Shown: positions 1-7,705 of the stretch, piece by piece
Numbering within the stretch: position 1 is the stretch's first letter
Layout: every line of letters starts with the position of its first letter
NCBI GenBank assembly: GCA_020832105.1
Contig: JAFIFH010000020.1
Coordinates: 1-62,435 of the forward strand
From: Idiomarina sp.
GTDB lineage: Bacteria; Pseudomonadota; Gammaproteobacteria; Enterobacterales; Alteromonadaceae
DNA: 62,435 nucleotides
Direction of reading: 5' to 3'
Translations under genes and position numbers: made by a program
Notes under the pieces: model-generated
The model's input: the letters and a program-made list of their open reading frames with translations, nothing else
Database searches by the model: none
What the model was told of the DNA's origin: nothing

Positions 1-241
1 CGTGCATGGTGGTCATTTGGTTAAAGAAATGAGGGTCTACGATTTGCATACCCGGTTGGAACAGTTCGGCACGAATGACCAGTGCCATGGTGCCACCGAG
101 GAAGAACATCAGAAAGCTGAATAATAAATACAGCGTACCGATGTCTTTATGGTTGGTGGTAAACAGCCAACGTTTTATGCCCGTGGGCTTATGGTCATGA
201 TGGTCGTCATGATCAAGATGTGTATCTACTACTGTGCTCAT
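1..241 (-). CDS. coxA: cytochrome c oxidase subunit I, N-terminal part (3' end outside window)
   Basis: This is the start of the heme-copper oxidase catalytic subunit, an inner-membrane protein that reduces O2 to water and pumps protons. About 80 codons are visible: a His-rich N-terminus (H8, H11, H14, H15, H17), then the family motif TTNHKDIGT (residues 28-36) and the first membrane segment. The gene runs off the left edge. I chose the ATG at 241 over the one at 247 because the purine run at 248-253 sits six bases upstream of 241 but touches 247. It lies 12 bp downstream of coxB, so the two are one operon. Recognition is firm; only the N-terminus is seen. Confidence 0.93.
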   Translation of the reverse strand, partial: MSTVVDTHLDHDDHHDHKPTGIKRWLFTTNHKDIGTLYLLFSFLMFFLGGTMALVIRAELFQPGMQIVDPHFFNQMTTMH

Positions 242-253
242 GGCCATCCCCCC

Positions 254-1402
254 TTAATTAGTGCCTTGAATATAATTATGAATATCAGCTGCCTGCACTT
301 CATCGCCAGTATCGTTACCCCAAGCGTTACGCTCGTAAGTAATGACTGCAGCGAGTTCGCGCATGCTGAGCTGATCACGGTATGCCTGCATGGCGGTGCC
401 ACGCGCGCCGTTAATGACGATATCAAGATGTGCATCCAGTCCGTCAGGGTCGATTGACATACCTTCACCGGCAAGGGCAGGGAAGACGCCTGGTACACCA
501 CTACCGTTTGGCTGGTGACAGGCTGCGCATTGCGCGTTGTAAACGCTTTCACCCAAGCTCATGAGCTCACTCATGCTCATTTGCATATCAAGCAAGCGTT
601 CCTCTTCAGCGCGTTCTTCAGCTAAGCGAGTTTCTTCGTTGTTGATCCAGTCCTCAAAGTCATCTGGCTCAAGCGCAATGACAACTATCGGCATGAACGC
701 ATGATCACGTCCACACAGCTCAGCGCACTGACCCCGATAGATACCGGGTTCATTAACCCGAGTCCATGCTTCGTTGATATAACCTGGGTTCGCGTCTTTC
801 TTAATCGCAAACTCCGGTACCCACCAACTATGGATAACATCGTCGGAGGTGATGAGGAAACGCACCTTACGGTCGGTTGGAATCACCAGCGGGCGGTCAA
901 CTTCGAGCAGGTAATTCTGGCCTTTCTCAAGGTTCCCATACACTTGTTCGCGCATGGTTGCCATATTACTGCGGAAGCGGACATCATAGTCGAAATACTC
1001 GTAATCCCAGCGCCATTGTGAACCTGTTACCAGCACTGTCAGGTCTGAATCGTCAGTATCTTCCATGTCGATCAGCAGGAAGGTGGCCGGTAATGCCAGG
1101 GCAATAAGGATTAAGAATGGAATGATGGTCCAGGCGATTTCAACTTTGACATTGTCGTGGAATTTCGCAGGTGTCACGCCCCGGGATTTACGATGACGAA
1201 TCATCGACCAGAACATAGCGGCAAAAACAAGCACGCCAATCACTACACACACGAAAAATGCGTACATATGTAGGGAGTATACAGAGCCACTGATGTCAGT
1301 CACTCCACGCGTCATATTTAGTTGCAGGCTTTCAGCAAAGGCAGTTGGCATCACCAATAACGCCGTTAATGCTGTTAGCACGCGGTACAGTCTCGCTTTC
1401 AC
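254..1402 (-). CDS. coxB: cytochrome c oxidase subunit II with C-terminal cytochrome c domain
   Basis: Subunit II takes electrons from cytochrome c through a binuclear CuA centre. The protein has a signal peptide ending near residue 23, two membrane helices (about 45-67 and 90-111), then a cupredoxin domain whose CuA ligands are visible as H191, C226, E228, C230, H234 and M237. It continues into a cytochrome c domain with CAACH at 292-296 and a likely axial Met338, so it is the longer form (382 aa) carrying its own heme c. The start is GTG with an AGGAG-type ribosome site about eight bases upstream. coxA follows after 12 bp. Confidence 0.96.
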   Translation of the reverse strand: MKARLYRVLTALTALLVMPTAFAESLQLNMTRGVTDISGSVYSLHMYAFFVCVVIGVLVFAAMFWSMIRHRKSRGVTPAKFHDNVKVEIAWTIIPFLILIALALPATFLLIDMEDTDDSDLTVLVTGSQWRWDYEYFDYDVRFRSNMATMREQVYGNLEKGQNYLLEVDRPLVIPTDRKVRFLITSDDVIHSWWVPEFAIKKDANPGYINEAWTRVNEPGIYRGQCAELCGRDHAFMPIVVIALEPDDFEDWINNEETRLAEERAEEERLLDMQMSMSELMSLGESVYNAQCAACHQPNGSGVPGVFPALAGEGMSIDPDGLDAHLDIVINGARGTAMQAYRDQLSMRELAAVITYERNAWGNDTGDEVQAADIHNYIQGTN

Positions 1403-1743
1403 TCGACATCTCCTCTTGGTCTTTTGTTGTCTGATTGCGGCGGGGGCAATCGCAACGCCAGAACAAAGAGGTCAGCAAGAATTGGAACAGCTCTTCCCCG
1501 GAAATCGCAGTTCTCGCTTAACCCTTTGTTATTGTTTTAGTTATTATTCCTGCCTGCGCAGGCTTGTTGTTTTTTTTAGGTTATTTTGCGATCGCACGCC
1601 TCAATCCTTATGGTTCTGGTCAGATTGACAGCAATGACGTGTAACAGCGTTTTAGGACATATTGTCGCAGATCAAAATAGCATCATATTTGTTAAGAAAA
1701 AAGGGGCTGTTGTTAACAGCCCCTTGGGGGACCCCTGCAGGGG
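1403..1743. other. intergenic region between coxB and sulA with a possible frameshifted small membrane ORF
   Basis: This 341-bp gap must hold the coxB promoter (leftward) and does hold the sulA-lexA terminator at 1701-1725. On the + strand from a TTG at 1416, one frame reads like a signal-type hydrophobic stretch followed by PEQRGQQELEQLFPG. About 100 bases later, in the +1 frame, comes a hydrophobic stretch (1522-1590) ending LNPYGSGQID and a stop at 1633-1635. The two halves join only through a frameshift near 1520, where the second frame has a TAA (1519-1521). No good ribosome site is seen. It may be a decayed gene, a sequencing indel, or chance. A CCCCTGCAGGGG palindrome sits at 1732-1743. 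Confidence 0.35.
1701..1725 (-). terminator. rho-independent terminator of lexA-sulA
   Basis: An 11-bp perfect stem (1701-1711 with 1715-1725) closes a 3-base loop. Read leftward it is followed by a T-rich run (complement of the A-run 1695-1702). It lies just past the sulA stop, so it ends the lexA-sulA transcript. Confidence 0.85.
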
Positions 1744-2259
1744 TTAGTGGAGTGGAGTCTTTTCGGGGTTCTCGCTATACAGCAATGTGTTGGCCTGCGT
1801 GTGACGGCGGGCTAATTGCAGGCGCTGAGCATCGCGGGAATGGCACTGGCCCAACCAGGCAATAATTAACGCACTATTACCGAGTAGTAGCGCCTGTTCT
1901 GCGGCCCATGCTCTATTTTCACTGTCACTGGGGCGTAACCAACGCACCCGATGTGCCGGCACGCCGCAATGATCGATAAGTTGGGTCAGTTCTGCGCTGG
2001 AAATAGTGTTTGGTTGACCAATGATGGTCACCCAGTGTCCGGCCATGTCAGTGTCATTGGCGCAATTTTTTAGTGCGGTAGTGACTTCGGCCACCTGCTG
2101 GTGCCGATCACTGAACTCACTGGCGGCACACAGCTCGAGCGTGGGTGCTGGTCGCTGAGCATTAGGTTGCTGAGGAAAATTGCTTATCGTAGCAAATGCT
2201 GCCTCAGTGGGTACTGACCAAAGTCCTGGGTGGCGATGTTGTTTGCTTGTTGGGTTCAT
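1744..2259 (-). CDS. sulA: SulA-like SOS cell division inhibitor
   Basis: SulA proteins are made in the SOS response and block FtsZ ring assembly until DNA damage is repaired. The N-terminal half is not informative. The C-terminal half (about 75-165) has the family pattern: WVTIIGQP, then [21 protein letters not shown] and RLQLARRH, which corresponds to the FtsZ-binding and RecA-like fold of the family. The length of 171 aa matches. The start codon overlaps the lexA stop by 4 bp (ATGA), so translation is probably coupled. Placement directly behind lexA is known in Pseudomonas and Alteromonadales. Expression should follow the two LexA boxes upstream of lexA. Confidence 0.8.
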   Translation of the reverse strand: MNPTSKQHRHPGLWSVPTEAAFATISNFPQQPNAQRPAPTLELCAASEFSDRHQQVAEVTTALKNCANDTDMAGHWVTIIGQPNTISSAELTQLIDHCGVPAHRVRWLRPSDSENRAWAAEQALLLGNSALIIAWLGQCHSRDAQRLQLARRHTQANTLLYSENPEKTPLH

Positions 2260-2906
2260 AACCAGTCTCCGTTACGAATCACACCTACAGCTAACCCTTC
2301 GATGGTTAATGGTTGAGTCGTTAAATCAATATAAATAGTTGAAAATTCGTCATTCTCTGGGTGCAATAAAACGGTACTACCTTGTCGCTCAAAACGTTTA
2401 ACCGTGACTTCGTCTTCTATTCTTGCTACCACAACCTGGCCGTTGCGAGCTTCATTTGTTTTATGCACAGCAAGTAAATCACCATCGAGGATGCCAATTT
2501 TTTGCATACTCATGCCTTTCACTCTGAGCAGAAAATCTGCGGCAGGTTTAAACAGGTTCTGATCAACTTCAACCCGGTTCTCAATGTGCTCTTCGGCAAG
2601 GATAGGCTCACCCGCAGCGACCTGACCCACCAACGGCAATCCAAGCTGTTCTGGTTCCGGCTCAGCTTGATGATGAACCAGGCGAATACCGCGTGACATA
2701 CCGGGTAACATTTCAATCACACCTTTTTTTGCCAACGCCTTTAAATGCTCTTCAGCAGAGTTTGCTGAACGAAAGCCTAGTCGTTTGGCGATCTCCGCAC
2801 GGGTGGGCGGCATCCCGGTGGCGTCAATCGTACTTTTTATGAGTTCCAGAATCTCACTTTGTCGCGGAGTTAACGGACGGCTACCTGGGGTGATGACTGA
2901 ATGCAT
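2256..2906 (-). CDS. lexA: LexA repressor, SOS master regulator
   Basis: LexA represses DNA-damage genes and self-cleaves when RecA filaments form. The N-terminal winged helix (about 10-75) is followed by the cleavage bond A98-G99 (QVAAGEP). The latent protease Ser133 (GMSMQKIG) and Lys170 (VTVKRF) are 37 residues apart, as in E. coli (S119/K156). The N-terminus is a little longer than in E. coli, and 216 aa is otherwise normal. AGGTAA about eight bases upstream serves as ribosome site. The gene is autoregulated through two adjacent SOS boxes overlapping its promoter, and it is cotranscribed with sulA. Confidence 0.98.
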   Translation of the reverse strand: MHSVITPGSRPLTPRQSEILELIKSTIDATGMPPTRAEIAKRLGFRSANSAEEHLKALAKKGVIEMLPGMSRGIRLVHHQAEPEPEQLGLPLVGQVAAGEPILAEEHIENRVEVDQNLFKPAADFLLRVKGMSMQKIGILDGDLLAVHKTNEARNGQVVVARIEDEVTVKRFERQGSTVLLHPENDEFSTIYIDLTTQPLTIEGLAVGVIRNGDWL

Positions 2907-2914
2907 AATAATTT

Positions 2915-2934
2915 ACCTGTTTTTCTGTACAGTG
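2915..2934. promoter_or_regulatory. LexA (SOS) box 1
   Basis: CTGT-N8-ACAG matches exactly at 2917-2932, centred about 18 bp upstream of the lexA start. It abuts a second box, a double-operator layout also found at E. coli lexA. Confidence 0.9.
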
Positions 2935-2954
2935 TATTGTGAGTATATACAGTA
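2935..2954. promoter_or_regulatory. LexA (SOS) box 2 overlapping the lexA promoter
   Basis: The 20-bp site TATTGT-N8-ACAGTA differs from the CTGT-N8-ACAG core at one base and otherwise matches the extended consensus. Leftward promoter elements are TTGCAC (complement of 2964-2969) and TATACT (complement of 2942-2947) with a 16-bp spacer, so the -10 lies inside this box and bound LexA would occlude polymerase. Confidence 0.88.
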
Positions 2955-3075
2955 TTTTAACCAGTGCAACAGGTCTGTGTTATTTTTATCCATCAGCCAC
3001 CTTGCTACGCGGCGACAAATTTACCGCAAAGTGTTATCCTGTCCGGTATTATCGTGTTTTCTAAAGTGATGCCCT

Positions 3076-5514
3076 ATGATGCTAAAACGCTTTTTATTTG
3101 CCGTATTTAAATGGCCAGTGCGCTGGCTGACTAAAGCCGAAACCATCCTTGACGACCATGCCGCAGAGCCCTCCCATAAAGACCATATCGTGTATGTGAT
3201 GAAATCGCCGAGTCTGGCCGATTTAGTGGTATTGCAGCGAGCAGCGAAACAATACGATTTGCCAGACCCGATGCAGCCACTGACCGTCAATGGGCGTAGT
3301 TTCGATCGCGTGCTGTTTGTGGAAGATCCTAAGAAGCGTTTACAGTACGCCGCCCAGCAGCCGTTTGGCGAGCTACTGTCGTTGCATCAGCACGACCCCG
3401 ATTGCAATGTGTTGATGATTCCCGCGGCGTTGTTCTGGGGGCGTAATGCCGGCCGTGAGCAGCCAACCGGGGTGGTCAGTGCGGACATCGAAGTGCGCAG
3501 TCTATGGAAGCGCGTCATGGTACTGCTGTTTGCAGGGCGTAATATTATGCTGCGCATCAGCCGGCCGGTCAGTTTGCGTTTAATGGCAGACAAGTACAGT
3601 GATGATCAGGACATTGGCCATAAGCTTTCACGAGTAGCTCGTACCCACTTTAGTCGGTTGCGTCATGCTGTTGCCGGGCCAAAGTTGTGGTCGCGAGACG
3701 AGATGATCCGCTCGCTGCTGCGCACGCCGGTGATGCGCCAGGCAATTGAAGATGAAGCCAGAACGAAGAAGATAAGCCAGGAAAAAGCGGAGCAGCGGGC
3801 GCGTGATTACCTACAGGAGATTGCTGCTGATTATCGCGAAGGTCTGGTCAGAATTGGGGACCGGGTGATGACCTGGTTGTGGAACCGACTCTATAACGGT
3901 ATTGATGTGCGCCATGCGAAAGTGGTGCGAGATCTTGCTCAGGACGGTCACGAGATTATCTATGTGCCGTGCCATCGTAGTCATATGGACTACCTGCTAT
4001 TAAGTTACGTTATTTATAAACAGGGCCTGGTGCCTCCGCATATTGCAGCCGGGGTGAACCTGAATTTCTGGCCTGCAGGGCCTATCTTCCGCCGTGGTGG
4101 TGCATTTTTTATCCGGCGCAGTTTTCGCGGTAATAAGCTGTATTCCACTGCATTTCGCGAGTACATCGGTCGCTTATTTCAAAAGGGCTATTCCGTTGAG
4201 TACTTTATGGAAGGTGGGCGCAGCCGGACAGGGCGTTTGCTGGCACCAAAAACCGGCATGCTGGCGATGACAGTGCAAGGTCAATTACGTGGTATTAGCA
4301 GGCCAATTAGCTTAGTGCCGGTATACATCGGTTATGAGCATGTGATGGAGGTTTCCACCTATCATAAAGAGCTACGCGGCAAAAATAAGAAGAAAGAATC
4401 GGTTTTTCAGGTATTCGGAATTTTACGTAAGCTACGTAATTTCGGCCATGGCTATGTGACATTTGGCAAGCCTATTCGGCTTGATGAGTACCTCGACGAA
4501 CACCAGCCAGACTGGCGCGATTCCAGCACGCGCGGTGTGGAAGAACCGGCCAGGCCTAGCTGGTTAACTCCACAGGTAAATCAACTGGCGGACAAGCTAA
4601 TGCGCCACGTGAACGACGGTGCGGTGGTTAACTCCATCAACCTAAGTGGTTTAACCTTGCTGTGTGCGGAGAACCACTCGCTCACCAAAGAAGAGCTGAT
4701 CGCTCAGTTTGATGGCTATCTAGAGCTGCTGAGAGGTGTGCCCTACAGCAGTTATGCAGTGGTCCCGGATATCACCGGCAAGGAACTCTGGTCCCAGGCG
4801 ACGAAAATGAACAAGTTTAAGGTGGAGCGCGACGCCGTGGGTGAAGTGGCTTCACTGGACGCTGAGCAGGCCTTAACCATGACTTATTATCGCAATAACG
4901 TGCTGCATTTATTCTCGGTACCAGCGTTGGTGGCCAATTTTGCGCTGGCCCGCGAGCGCTTTACCGGCGAGCAAGCGGCCGATTTTGTTGAGTCACTGAT
5001 GCCGATGATTCGTGCCGAACTTTACCTCAGTCAGAATGTGGCTGATGTTGCGGTGTGGGTGGCGGCAATCTGTGAGCAGCTAGTGGCGCAAGGTTGGCTG
5101 CAACAAAGCGAAGGTGGTTTCCAGGTGCCTGCTCATGATGCCCAGGGCTACTTCCAATTGCGCTTGTTAGCTGCAGCGATGAATGAAACTTTAATGCGCT
5201 ACGGTATTGTGCTTGAGCTGTTGCAGGGTTTCGACAACTTGTCGCGTTCAGAGCTGGAGCAGCACAGTGAATTACTGGCTATGCGGTTAGGCTCGATGCA
5301 CGGCGTCGATGCGCCGGAGTTCTTTGATAAGCGTATCTTTAGCACGCTGGTGCAGGTGCTTAAGCAAGAAGGCTTACTCGAGGTAAGCCATGAAGGTGTG
5401 TATGTTGCCAACCAACGCAGTAGCGACTTAAGTAAAGAGATTGACGCTCTACTGCCAAGCCCGGTGGTGCAAACCATTCGCCAGGCGGTGAATAAAATAA
5501 AAGAGACTGCCTAA
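3076..5514 (+). CDS. plsB: glycerol-3-phosphate 1-O-acyltransferase
   Basis: PlsB catalyses the first committed step of phospholipid synthesis, adding an acyl chain from acyl-ACP or acyl-CoA to sn-glycerol-3-phosphate at the inner membrane. The 812-aa length is that of the long gammaproteobacterial enzyme (about 807). The acyltransferase HX4D motif is H300-D305 (HRSHMD), followed by NFWPAG, FFIRRSF, the EGGRSRTG block and PVYIGYE, in the expected order. It is divergent from lexA with a 170-bp gap. The ribosome site is weak (AAAGTGAT). The stop codon lies in the loop of a hairpin that ends the convergent ubiCA transcript. Confidence 0.98.
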   Translation: MMLKRFLFAVFKWPVRWLTKAETILDDHAAEPSHKDHIVYVMKSPSLADLVVLQRAAKQYDLPDPMQPLTVNGRSFDRVLFVEDPKKRLQYAAQQPFGELLSLHQHDPDCNVLMIPAALFWGRNAGREQPTGVVSADIEVRSLWKRVMVLLFAGRNIMLRISRPVSLRLMADKYSDDQDIGHKLSRVARTHFSRLRHAVAGPKLWSRDEMIRSLLRTPVMRQAIEDEARTKKISQEKAEQRARDYLQEIAADYREGLVRIGDRVMTWLWNRLYNGIDVRHAKVVRDLAQDGHEIIYVPCHRSHMDYLLLSYVIYKQGLVPPHIAAGVNLNFWPAGPIFRRGGAFFIRRSFRGNKLYSTAFREYIGRLFQKGYSVEYFMEGGRSRTGRLLAPKTGMLAMTVQGQLRGISRPISLVPVYIGYEHVMEVSTYHKELRGKNKKKESVFQVFGILRKLRNFGHGYVTFGKPIRLDEYLDEHQPDWRDSSTRGVEEPARPSWLTPQVNQLADKLMRHVNDGAVVNSINLSGLTLLCAENHSLTKEELIAQFDGYLELLRGVPYSSYAVVPDITGKELWSQATKMNKFKVERDAVGEVASLDAEQALTMTYYRNNVLHLFSVPALVANFALARERFTGEQAADFVESLMPMIRAELYLSQNVADVAVWVAAICEQLVAQGWLQQSEGGFQVPAHDAQGYFQLRLLAAAMNETLMRYGIVLELLQGFDNLSRSELEQHSELLAMRLGSMHGVDAPEFFDKRIFSTLVQVLKQEGLLEVSHEGVYVANQRSSDLSKEIDALLPSPVVQTIRQAVNKIKETA

Positions 5515-5524
5515 GCAGTCTCTT
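5501..5524 (-). terminator. terminator of ubiCA, with the plsB stop codon in its loop
   Basis: A 10-bp perfect stem (5501-5510 with 5515-5524) has loop CTAA. Leftward it is followed by a T-rich tract (complement of AATAAAATAAA at 5491-5501), which gives a good terminator for ubiA. In the rightward direction the tail is T-poor. The plsB stop TAA (5512-5514) is in the loop, so the hairpin overlaps plsB coding sequence. Confidence 0.8.
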
Positions 5525-5548
5525 GTTAGTCACGCTACAAGCCCGGCG

Positions 5549-6430
5549 TTACATCAGGCTGCCAAGCCAGGGTACGTCGGGTAACCAGAAATGCAGGGCG
5601 AAACCGATCGCCACGATCATGCCGACGTAATGATTTTGCTTAAATGCGCGCATGCACTGGTCAGGCTCGCGGCCGCTAATCATCCACAACTGCCAGACAA
5701 ACATCAGCGCTGCGATAATCAAACAAATCCAGTAATAGGGTGCGGCACTGATTAACCAGCCCACGGCGGCGAGGAATCCTAACGCAAGAATTTGTAACCC
5801 TGCTATCGCCATGATGTCGTATCGGCCGAAGAAAATGGCTGTGGATTTAATCCCGACGCGCAGGTCATCTTCGCGATCTGCCATCGCATACTGAGTGTCA
5901 TAAGCAATGGTCCACAGCACATTCGCCGCAAATAGCACCCAGGCGATCAGCGGCACACGGTATTCAATGGCCGCAAACGCCATCGGGATAGCCATGCTAA
6001 ACGCTGCGCCAAGAAAGATTTGCGGGAAATGGGTAAAGCGTTTGGCAAATGGATAGAAAGCAGCGAGGGCAAGGGCAATGGCGCTGAGCCCTACCGTCAG
6101 CCAATTTAGCGTAAGCACCAACAGGAAGGCCAGGAAGACCAAACCGAAGAACAATAATAACGCTTCGACGGCAGTGACATCCCCGGTTGCCAGCGGTCTT
6201 TCGCGGGTTCGTTCGACCCGACCATCTAGCTTGCGATCGGCAAAGTCATTGATAACGCATCCTGCAGAACGCATTAAAAAGACCCCGGCAGCAAAAATAG
6301 CCACCAGACGGATAGAAGGGTCACCGGCCCCGGCGACCAACAGTGCCCAGAATGTGGGCCAGGCTAACAGCCAGGTGCCAATCGGTTTGTCCATGCGCAT
6401 TAACGCGCGGTAATGACGCAAACGGCTCAT
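5549..6430 (-). CDS. ubiA: 4-hydroxybenzoate octaprenyltransferase
   Basis: UbiA attaches the polyprenyl tail to 4-hydroxybenzoate in ubiquinone synthesis, within the inner membrane. Both Asp-rich prenyl-diphosphate/Mg2+ motifs are present: N61-D62-xx-D65 (NDFADRKLDG) and D178-D185 (YDTQYAMADREDD). The protein is strongly hydrophobic with about eight to nine helices, and 293 aa is typical. The start overlaps the ubiC stop by 4 bp (ATGA), so it is the second gene of a ubiC-ubiA operon, as in E. coli. Transcription ends at the hairpin inside the plsB tail. Confidence 0.97.
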   Translation of the reverse strand: MSRLRHYRALMRMDKPIGTWLLAWPTFWALLVAGAGDPSIRLVAIFAAGVFLMRSAGCVINDFADRKLDGRVERTRERPLATGDVTAVEALLLFFGLVFLAFLLVLTLNWLTVGLSAIALALAAFYPFAKRFTHFPQIFLGAAFSMAIPMAFAAIEYRVPLIAWVLFAANVLWTIAYDTQYAMADREDDLRVGIKSTAIFFGRYDIMAIAGLQILALGFLAAVGWLISAAPYYWICLIIAALMFVWQLWMISGREPDQCMRAFKQNHYVGMIVAIGFALHFWLPDVPWLGSLM

Positions 6431-7011
6431 GTGAACTCCTTTTTATTTTTACTTATCAAGTTATAGCAGGGTGCATCGCTTAAAAATACCTCAGCTACCA
6501 ATACCGGGGCATCTTCGACCCAGAAAATGCGTCGCCTTGCGTAAATAGCGTGAGAGTGTCCGCTAAGTGTTGTATTGAGTCGGCCCATGGCGCTGGCTGG
6601 CTCAAACAAGGCAAACTCAAAGTCTCCCGGGGACACGTCGGCGTGGGTAAAGAGCGCTTGGCCGAGAGGGTTACTGCCGATATTTTGCAACTCATGGAGC
6701 AGGCCATGGGGAGATTGCGGAATCACACTGCGCGCGAATACCCAGGGCGTCGTCTGTTCACGCAGCAACACTTCCCGGACCTGACACGGAAGTTGAGGCA
6801 CTCGTTGCATCATATGCAGCTCATCGTGACTGACGCTACCTGTATCATGGCGGAGTACCTGCACATTAAAATCTGAGCTTGCAGCCTGCAATCTGGTAGT
6901 TAACGAGCCAGGGTCGAGAAGCCAGTCCTGTAGCAGTGGGGGGAGATGCCATTCGCGCAAAGCCTGTTCAGCGCAAAGCCAGTTTGTGTCGGTCAATATA
7001 CTTGAAGTCAC
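6427..7011 (-). CDS. ubiC: chorismate lyase
   Basis: UbiC removes pyruvate from chorismate to give 4-hydroxybenzoate, the ring precursor of ubiquinone, in the cytoplasm. Family positions are recognisable: R79 in CQVREVLL, WVFARSVIP (90-98), L116 in NPLGQALF, ARRRIFW (158-164) and E174 in LVAEVFL. By alignment from memory these match R76, L114 and E155 of the E. coli active site. At 194 aa it is slightly longer than the E. coli enzyme (165). It heads the operon with ubiA, which overlaps by 4 bp, and it is divergent from the FliL-like gene. Confidence 0.92.
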   Translation of the reverse strand: MTSSILTDTNWLCAEQALREWHLPPLLQDWLLDPGSLTTRLQAASSDFNVQVLRHDTGSVSHDELHMMQRVPQLPCQVREVLLREQTTPWVFARSVIPQSPHGLLHELQNIGSNPLGQALFTHADVSPGDFEFALFEPASAMGRLNTTLSGHSHAIYARRRIFWVEDAPVLVAEVFLSDAPCYNLISKNKKEFT

Positions 7012-7157
7012 GGTGCTGTCAGTAGAGTTATGATAGCGCGATCATAGCAGATATAAGGCATCCGCACATGCGGCCGATACAGTAAACTGAATTTGGATAA
7101 CGGACAGTTTGCGCTAAGGCTGGTATAGTCAGGCACCGGACGTGGAGTAATCAACCA

Positions 7158-7628
7158 ATGAAGTTTATATACACCCTCATATTATCAACCACCCTGCTTG
7201 CTCAGGGTTGGTCCGCCACCATGCGCGGGCTGCTGTTGGTGCTGCTCATCGGCGCCCCAGGGCTTACTGGCGTTGCTGCGGCTAATGATGAAGTACCCTC
7301 GCGACAAATGTACTTTCCATTTACCCCTGATATCACCACGAACTTTGTCAAATTAGACGAAGGCCGGCACTTGGGGTATGTGCGGGTGGGCATTGAAGCC
7401 GTGGTGGATAACCCTTCTGATTTAGATCTGGTTGAGCACCATGCGCCACTGTTACGTGATGCTTTTATTGAAATATTCGGCCGTGCTCAGGAAGGCAAGG
7501 TGCGCTCGCTCACTGGCCGCCAGGAGCTCCGTCAGGAATGCCTTGAGAGAGCACAAGAGCTACTAGAGCGTGAAACAGGGCGCGCGGTGCTGCGGGACTT
7601 GATTTTTACTACCTATCTATACCAGTAA
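7158..7628 (+). CDS. FliL-like flagellar basal body-associated protein, orphan copy
   Basis: FliL proteins sit around the flagellar stator and rotor and affect torque. The C-terminal half (about 50-156) has the family pattern: YFPFTPDITTNF, YVRVGIEAVV, PLLRDAFIEIFG, then the LLERETGRAVLRDLIFTTYLYQ tail. The N-terminus has two hydrophobic signal-like stretches in tandem (1-20 and 22-44). If translation starts at the second ATG (7221) only one remains; GGAG before 7158 favours the longer form. No other flagellar gene is nearby. FliL-like paralogs outside the fli operon are known in related genera. The function here is inferred from the fold only. Confidence 0.72.
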   Translation: MKFIYTLILSTTLLAQGWSATMRGLLLVLLIGAPGLTGVAAANDEVPSRQMYFPFTPDITTNFVKLDEGRHLGYVRVGIEAVVDNPSDLDLVEHHAPLLRDAFIEIFGRAQEGKVRSLTGRQELRQECLERAQELLERETGRAVLRDLIFTTYLYQ

Positions 7629-7676
7629 AGGAAGACCAGTAAACGCAGACCAGTGAACAGCAGTCAGTAAAAGTCG
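7621..7676 (+). repeat. four degenerate 14-bp tandem repeats at the end of the FliL-like gene
   Basis: Units beginning ACCAGTAAA, ACCAGTAAA, ACCAGTGAA and gtCAGTAAA start at 7621, 7635, 7649 and 7663. The first unit contains the last Gln codon and stop (CAG TAA) of the FliL-like gene. The array looks like slippage duplication of the gene's own 3' end. Confidence 0.7.
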
Positions 7677-7705
7677 ATCCCTAGCCCCACCAACAAGGGC
7701 ATCCG

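Noticed and set aside
1552..1563. GCCTGCGCAGGC plus T-run as a + strand terminator
   Set aside because: The stem can be only four pairs once a loop is allowed, and no confident + strand gene precedes it.
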